In this document: in pieces, positions 60,286 through 64,000 of the stretch | How the letters are laid out: the number at the start of each line of letters is the position of its first letter | How positions within the stretch are numbered: position 1 is the first letter of the stretch | Source: Flaccisagitta enflata | Lineage: Eukaryota; Chaetognatha; Sagittoidea; Aphragmophora | Reading direction: 5' to 3' | DNA length: 64,000 nucleotides | Assembly: GCA_965153355.1 (NCBI GenBank) | Contig: OZ231127.1 | Location: 2,232,001-2,296,000 of the forward strand | Program-made: the position numbers and the translations under genes | Notes under the pieces: model-generated | The model's input: only the letters and a program-made list of their open reading frames with translations | Databases searched by the model: none | Told to the model about the DNA's origin: nothing

Positions 60286-60660
60286 ATGAATGCTACTACA
60301 GGTAACGTGAGTGCCTTTGTGTGGGATGAAGTGAATTTTACTTCAACTGGTACCACTGTGGATTACCATTTTAATGGCGATATAGGGGTATCTACGGTTC
60401 CTAGCTTTACAGTGGAAAAAGAAAACATTGAAATTGAACTGAAATGGATTGAACCTTTGGCTTTGATCATGGACGCATTTTTTGTTGCTGTGGCTTTTGT
60501 TGCTGTGGCATTATTTGTCTGCTTCAAGTTGTCGGCGGCTGCGAGAATGAGGTTTGGGAGGAGATTTGAAGTTGATATGCGGTTTGGGACAGCGCGTCCT
60601 GGAGCCAATCGTCCTGATGCCATCAATGAAAGAAATGTCGCTCTGAGAACTTTGGTTTAA
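60286..60660 (+). CDS. Single-pass membrane protein, unknown
   Basis: 124 residues. The N-terminal 55 residues have three N-glycosylation sequons (N2-A-T, N7-V-S, N17-F-T). One hydrophobic span follows (about 57-81, MDAFFVAVAFVAVALFVCF) and then a basic juxtamembrane stretch (RMRFGRRF). This fits an N-out, C-in topology without a cleaved signal. It lies 26 nt after the integrase and 11 nt before the next gene. Small membrane proteins are common in Maverick-like viruses, but I recognise no family, so envelope or virion-membrane roles are guesses. Confidence 0.7.
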   Translation: MNATTGNVSAFVWDEVNFTSTGTTVDYHFNGDIGVSTVPSFTVEKENIEIELKWIEPLALIMDAFFVAVAFVAVALFVCFKLSAAARMRFGRRFEVDMRFGTARPGANRPDAINERNVALRTLV

Positions 60661-60671
60661 AAGGAAAGAAA

Positions 60672-61772
60672 ATGGAGGTTGTGAAGGAGATAAGAGTGAG
60701 CAGCAGAGATAAGGGCTGCTATGTGCGGGAGAAGTCGTCGTTTCATGTAAATATGAGTGGGTTGAACTTGAATATCAATGAAAAAGAAAAGACATTTGTA
60801 CAGTTGGAACAACTTATTTTGCCTCAAAAAGTGAGAAAAACAAAATTCATTATGAACTTTGGTTTCGACAAAAAATACTTGAAGAGAGAAGACACTCGGG
60901 AATATGAAATAAACTACGTGTCTATGAATGATTTATGCAATCAAATTAACTGTCTCGTATACACCAATTTCATTCATAATTCCGTTTGCGTTGAGAATAA
61001 TGAAGCTAAAGGATTACCTCCTAAAGCTTCCTCTTTGGAGGTGGAAGGAGAAAATGCAGATGGGGATGCGGCCGAGAAGGAATCTGGGAATTCGGCCGAG
61101 AATCCAGCCGAGAATCCGGCTGGGAATCCTGCTGGCGAGTCGGTCGTAGTGATTAATGGGCCACAGTCTGTGGTAAAGAATGACAATAAAACTGTAGATA
61201 AAGTGGATGGAAGTACTTTGCTTGTAAATAGTGCTCTACGATCCCAAATGTCCGGCAGAAAAAAAGTTTTTCGAGAGCAAGAATTATTTTGTGTTGAATA
61301 TGTTGATGGAAGGATACAGATAAGAATTGGTAAAGGATTTATGTTTTTTGCTAGCTGCAATTTGATGTTAGCTTTAGGTTATAAGAGTGAGGTCATGCGC
61401 TTATTTGGTAGTACTGGGAAAAATGAAGTGGAAGTTATGAATGAAAGTGATAAACTGTCATTAAAACTATGCAGTAGTAATAATATTGGTGATACCGTGA
61501 GTTTTCTTGAAGAAAATGACAGAATATGTCATATTGGGTTTAAAAAGTTGATTGAACCTACATTTTATGTGGCTGGAAACTTATATTCAATTCTTTGCAG
61601 TTATGATGTTGAAAATAAAATGATTTTTTGTAATAAGAAGCGGCTTAGTAGTACCAATGTACGTGAAGTGCAGTTTACTTTGTATAATAATGCTTTTGAA
61701 CCTTATGACATCGGTGTATGCCTAAAATCATGCCCCATTTCATTCAATTTGGTAATTTCCAAAAAAATTTAG
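60672..61772 (+). CDS. Candidate structural (minor capsid/penton-like) protein
   Basis: 366 residues. The N-terminal half has alternating hydrophobic strands (FHVNMSGLNLNI, TFVQLEQLILPQK, then YEINYVSMNDLCNQINCLVY). A disordered linker follows (about 115-165, with ENPAENPAGNPAG repeats), and a second block (RIQIRIGKGFMFFASCNLML, then ALGYKS) resembles the '...I.FS..LA..LGF' feature of a widespread Maverick protein that I associate with minor capsid/penton function. This is remembered similarity plus predicted beta content and not a search result. The C-terminal 100 residues are again strand-rich. The next ATG is 1 nt after the TAG. Alternative: an uncharacterised accessory protein. Confidence 0.6.
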   Translation: MEVVKEIRVSSRDKGCYVREKSSFHVNMSGLNLNINEKEKTFVQLEQLILPQKVRKTKFIMNFGFDKKYLKREDTREYEINYVSMNDLCNQINCLVYTNFIHNSVCVENNEAKGLPPKASSLEVEGENADGDAAEKESGNSAENPAENPAGNPAGESVVVINGPQSVVKNDNKTVDKVDGSTLLVNSALRSQMSGRKKVFREQELFCVEYVDGRIQIRIGKGFMFFASCNLMLALGYKSEVMRLFGSTGKNEVEVMNESDKLSLKLCSSNNIGDTVSFLEENDRICHIGFKKLIEPTFYVAGNLYSILCSYDVENKMIFCNKKRLSSTNVREVQFTLYNNAFEPYDIGVCLKSCPISFNLVISKKI

Positions 61773-61773
61773 G

Positions 61774-62235
61774 ATGAATATCACTGGGGATGCGTTAGCG
61801 TTAATTAAGACGAGAATTCGAGGTGAAGAAAGGGAAATAATGTCAACCACTGAAGAAAATAAGACCGCCGTACAAACCTATAAGGAGGACACTAAAAAAA
61901 TGGCCAAAAATAAGAGAAAAACATTGGGAAAGGAAAAAAAAACTGTTAATAAGAACGGGAAAAGTGGAGTTAAAAGAAAAAAAGATGACAAAAAGAATAA
62001 GAAGGAAGAAAAGAAGAAAAAGAAAAAGAGTGAAAAGACCATAGAGAGGAAAAAAAGAAAGAGACCTGCAACTCCCCCAAAAAAAGAATCGAAAAAAAGG
62101 AAAAGAAATGACTCAAATTCAAGTACAAGTTCTGGGAGTAGTTTAAGTTCTACTTCAAGCAGCTCTACCTCCAGTGGGTCGTCGACATCGTCAAATTTCT
62201 CAGATAAAGAAAATATGGAAAGACAGAAGGAATGA
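61774..62235 (+). CDS. Lys-rich protein with Ser tail, possible core protein
   Basis: 153 residues. The middle (about 40-110) is a highly charged Lys/Arg block with KKRKRPATPPKKESKKRKR, and residues 112-142 are almost only Ser, Thr and Gly before an acidic-basic end. No globular domain is visible. Such composition suits a nucleic-acid-condensing or nuclear-targeted protein, as with protamine-like core proteins of double-stranded DNA viruses, but there is no family evidence. It begins 1 nt after the preceding stop, so translation must depend on spliced, overlapping or reinitiated messages. Confidence 0.65.
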   Translation: MNITGDALALIKTRIRGEEREIMSTTEENKTAVQTYKEDTKKMAKNKRKTLGKEKKTVNKNGKSGVKRKKDDKKNKKEEKKKKKKSEKTIERKKRKRPATPPKKESKKRKRNDSNSSTSSGSSLSSTSSSSTSSGSSTSSNFSDKENMERQKE

Positions 62236-62465
62236 TGATGATTTTACTGTTGTGTAAAGATAAAAATGGTACTGTACAATTGTATATATTTGTGCATATA
62301 TTTGAAATTTCAGTTGTCAAAAAAAAAAAACCATGGATTTGCATCATAAGCACTATGTTTTTGTAATGTTTAGTTCATAAAGAAAAATTGATAATTTGAT
62401 TGATATGATATGCCGAGTATAACTTACAAAAATGTTATGATTTTAGATCAAATCAAATTTGAATT
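62236..62465 (+). promoter_or_regulatory. 230-bp AT-rich intergenic spacer
   Basis: The first sizeable gap after the ATPase intron. It contains TGGTACTGTACAATTGTATA at 62267, a shorter GTAC/GTAC pair, and TATATTTG, so it may hold the promoter of the next gene and the polyadenylation region of the previous block. No canonical element was verified. Confidence 0.35.
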
Positions 62466-63461
62466 ATGGCCTGTAGTAACTCAAACATGGTGGAGGAGGA
62501 TTTAAGGCCGAGGCCAGCGCTTACGAAATGTCGGCGCTGCGAATGTCATGAAGGATGCGATTTGGTGGTAGTGAGAGAAGTGATGGATAATCTGAAGAAG
62601 TTGGATGCAAACGAGTTGGTGACCGTTGAAGAAGTAGTGAATGGGAAGCTGCCAAAATGCTACGCGGAAGGCGATGAAAATTCGGAAAAGTCCGCCTACG
62701 AATCGTTGGGAAAGTCTGACGATGAGTCTTCAGAGGAATGTGTTGACGAAGTGTTGGGGAAGTCCGCTGAAGGAGCGTCGGGGATTACCGCCGACGAAGC
62801 GTTGGGGATTGTCGCCGAGGAGTCGTTGGAGAAGTCTGCCGCCAAAGCGTTGGGGATTGCCGTCGACAAAGCATTGGAGGAGCCTGCTGTTGAGGTGTTG
62901 TTGAAGTATGTGGAGAAGGTGTTGGCACAGCCGGTTGACGAAGTATTGGAAAAGTGTGTCGATGAGTCGTCGGAGAAGTTAGGCGAAGAGCAGATGGGGA
63001 AATCCGACGATAATCCTTGGTTGAAGACCGTCGTGGAGCCATTGGGGGGATCTACCTCCAAAGCGTTGGGGATCGCCGTCGACCAACCGCTGGAGAAGTC
63101 TGGCGCCAAAGCATCGGGGATTGCCGTCGACGAATCGAAGGAGGAGATTTTGGGGAAGTCGACGAAGGCCTGCAATAAAAGGGCAGTTGAAGACGAAGAT
63201 GAGTTCATCAACAACAAGAGGTCATGTGCGGGGAAGTCGCTGAAACAGTTATTAGAAGAAGGCCAATCTCAAGTTGTATTGGACATTTCTTATTACTTTC
63301 CAAATTGCAAGGGGGAATATGAAGCGGCTACATGTGGTGTTTGTTACGCAAAATACAAGCCAAAGGAAAGTATGAAAGCGGCGAGAAGAAACAAACTACA
63401 GTCATTCGGAAGAAAGAAAAAACAGTCATTGCGCAAAGGAATTGTGAATATGTATTTGTAA
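62466..63461 (+). CDS. Acidic repeat protein with terminal Cys clusters
   Basis: 331 residues. The N-terminus has a compact cluster KCRRCECHEGCD (C-x2-C-x-C-x3-C). Residues about 70-240 are degenerate 8-12-residue repeats of the form [SA]-[LV]-[EG]-[KI]-[SA]-[AV]-[DE]-[EK]-A (for example DEALGIVAEESLEK and AKALGIAVDKALEE). These predict acidic amphipathic helices, perhaps a coiled coil. A second Cys group (CKGEYEAATCGVCYAKYKP, C-x8-C-x2-C) precedes a basic tail (RRNKLQSFGRKKKQSLRK). I recognise no family. The GC content of its codons is higher than in the neighbours, suggesting a different origin or recent repeat expansion. Confidence 0.7.
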   Translation: MACSNSNMVEEDLRPRPALTKCRRCECHEGCDLVVVREVMDNLKKLDANELVTVEEVVNGKLPKCYAEGDENSEKSAYESLGKSDDESSEECVDEVLGKSAEGASGITADEALGIVAEESLEKSAAKALGIAVDKALEEPAVEVLLKYVEKVLAQPVDEVLEKCVDESSEKLGEEQMGKSDDNPWLKTVVEPLGGSTSKALGIAVDQPLEKSGAKASGIAVDESKEEILGKSTKACNKRAVEDEDEFINNKRSCAGKSLKQLLEEGQSQVVLDISYYFPNCKGEYEAATCGVCYAKYKPKESMKAARRNKLQSFGRKKKQSLRKGIVNMYL

Positions 63462-63507
63462 GCCCACCCGCACGCGAATGGGGTAGCCGTGTGACCAGCC
63501 TTGTTCC
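63462..63507 (+). mobile_element. GTCC-element end fragment inside the Maverick-like element
   Basis: AGCCCACCCGCACGCGAATG, GGGTAGCCGTG and CCAGCCTTGTTCCC follow the acidic-protein stop at once. This is the terminal 45 bp of the host-dispersed GTCC elements, slightly diverged. Confidence 0.75.
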
Positions 63508-63523
63508 CCAGAAGTGTAAAGCT

Positions 63524-63720
63524 GTACTTATGTAGTATTATTTTTGTTTAAGATGGAATGAAATTTTAGATGTTTTGAAATTATAGCGCTGTACCTCTGT
63601 ACTATTATTTTTGTTTGAGATAGAATGAAATTTTAAATGTTTAGAAAATATAGAGCTGTACCTCTGTACTATAATTTTTGTTTTCAAAGATATAAAATAA
63701 AATTATGATTTTTTCAAAAT
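63524..63720 (+). repeat. 67-bp tandem repeat with GTAC-N4-GTAC, three copies
   Basis: GTACTTATGTAG (63524), GTACCTCTGTAC (63591) and GTACCTCTGTAC (63658), each followed by TATWATTTTTGTTT. It is the same core as the ATPase-intron repeat but with different spacer sequence (AGATRGAATGAAATTTTA). It sits upstream of the next gene start. Confidence 0.88.
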
Positions 63721-63772
63721 TTTAGATTTCTTACAAGTTGGAGTAAAAATTGGAAAGAGAAATTGAAACATT

Positions 63773-64000
63773 ATGGATGGAACAAAAAATGATGTAGAAA
63801 TGAGCGGTGAAGGAATGGAATGTGGGAGAGAAGAAGTAGGTGGAAGTAACGATGAACAGAACAGTTATGATGGGTCGGATTTCTGTGTGGAGGGCACGGC
63901 CAATGAGACATGTGATTTTGACGGGGGTGTGGGTGAAGGAGAGAGTGGCAGTGGTGTGGAGGCAGCATACACAGTTGCGCAACGTTTAGATGCAGTGGAT
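63773..64000 (+). CDS. Acidic protein, N-terminal part (runs off window)
   Basis: ATG at 63773 in ACATTATGG context opens 76 codons to the window edge with no stop. The visible part is acidic and Gly/Glu/Asp-rich (GVGEGESGSGVEAAYTVAQR) with four Cys. It starts about 100 bp after the third GTAC-N4-GTAC repeat. No family assignment is possible from the N-terminus; the C-terminal part may carry a recognisable domain. Confidence 0.6.
   Translation, partial: MDGTKNDVEMSGEGMECGREEVGGSNDEQNSYDGSDFCVEGTANETCDFDGGVGEGESGSGVEAAYTVAQRLDAVD

Larger units (their letters stand above)
55500..64000 (+). mobile_element. Maverick/Polinton-like (adintovirus-like) element, partial
   Basis: A run of nine plus-strand genes includes a DDE integrase and an FtsK/HerA-type packaging ATPase, the pair that defines Mavericks/Polintons and related adintoviruses among animal elements (family knowledge). 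The DNA polymerase B, protease and major capsid genes are not in view and presumably lie to the right. The left limit is approximate. All visible frames except those interrupted by introns are intact, so the copy seems little degraded, although a host repeat fragment at 63.46 kb shows some later insertion or capture. Confidence 0.82.

Noticed and set aside
60974-61360. 128-codon minus-strand frame opposite the candidate structural protein
   Set aside because: Shadow of the low-complexity GAG/GAA-rich linker of the plus-strand gene. Likewise the minus-strand frames at 60363-60626 and 62696-63217.

Overview
This looks like a repeat-dominated stretch of an animal nuclear genome, most likely an aquatic invertebrate. 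The reasons are a CR1/L2/Jockey-type LINE, GT-AG introns, TA- and TTA-flanked MITEs, a Maverick/Polinton-type virus-like element and very abundant microsatellites. I cannot name the species. No ordinary host gene is convincingly present. The only hint of one is a possible terminal exon near 53.6 kb.

From 1 to about 55.4 kb the window is noncoding sequence built from a few recurring parts. (i) There are long dinucleotide, tri-, tetra- and hexanucleotide arrays; most long open frames here are artefacts of these. (ii) Minisatellites have units of 8, 9, 15, 22, 33, 47, 50, 82 bp and others. (iii) 'GTCC elements' of about 200 bp have a hairpin end AGTCGCGT-N3-ACGCGACT, an internal (GTCC/GTCY)n stretch and an opposite end CCGGCCTTGTT; more than ten copies or fragments lie in both orientations. 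(iv) A family of 300-630 bp foldback-like elements shares GGGCAGCGGCC arms but carries different tandem-repeat cores. One is inserted inside a GTCC element (12.6-13.2 kb), which fixes its ends. (v) There are several terminal-inverted-repeat DNA transposon derivatives (1.8, 25.9-27.3, 30.9-31.5, 32.2-32.4, 41.1-42.1 and 42.6-46.3 kb). (vi) The retroelements are a 5'-truncated LINE with an open frame of about 835 codons inside one of those transposons (43.3-46.0 kb), a LINE 3' relic on the minus strand (52.4-52.7 kb) and a SINE-like insert with a 12-bp target duplication (37.27-37.46 kb).

From about 56.4 kb to the right edge the character changes to AT-rich, densely coding sequence. Nine consecutive genes lie on the + strand, with gaps of 1 to 26 nt or overlaps between most of them. 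They are a packaging ATPase split by an intron inside its Walker A motif; a small Lys-rich protein; a roughly 311-aa Maverick-associated protein with a second intron; a retroviral-type DDE integrase; a single-pass membrane protein; a 366-aa candidate structural protein; a Lys/Ser-rich basic protein; an acidic repeat protein with Cys clusters at both ends; and an acidic protein running off the window. The integrase, FtsK/HerA-like ATPase and small basic protein together identify a Maverick/Polinton (adintovirus-like) element. DNA polymerase B, protease and major capsid genes are not seen and would be expected beyond 64,000. The inferred division of labour is integration into host DNA (integrase), genome packaging (ATPase), virion structure (366-aa and membrane proteins) and DNA condensation (basic proteins). 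Only the integrase and ATPase roles rest on visible catalytic motifs.

The most unusual features of this element are the intron cutting the P-loop, a tandem 63-bp repeat filling that intron, and the recurrence of the same GTAC-N4-GTAC repeat (67-bp spacing) just before the last gene.
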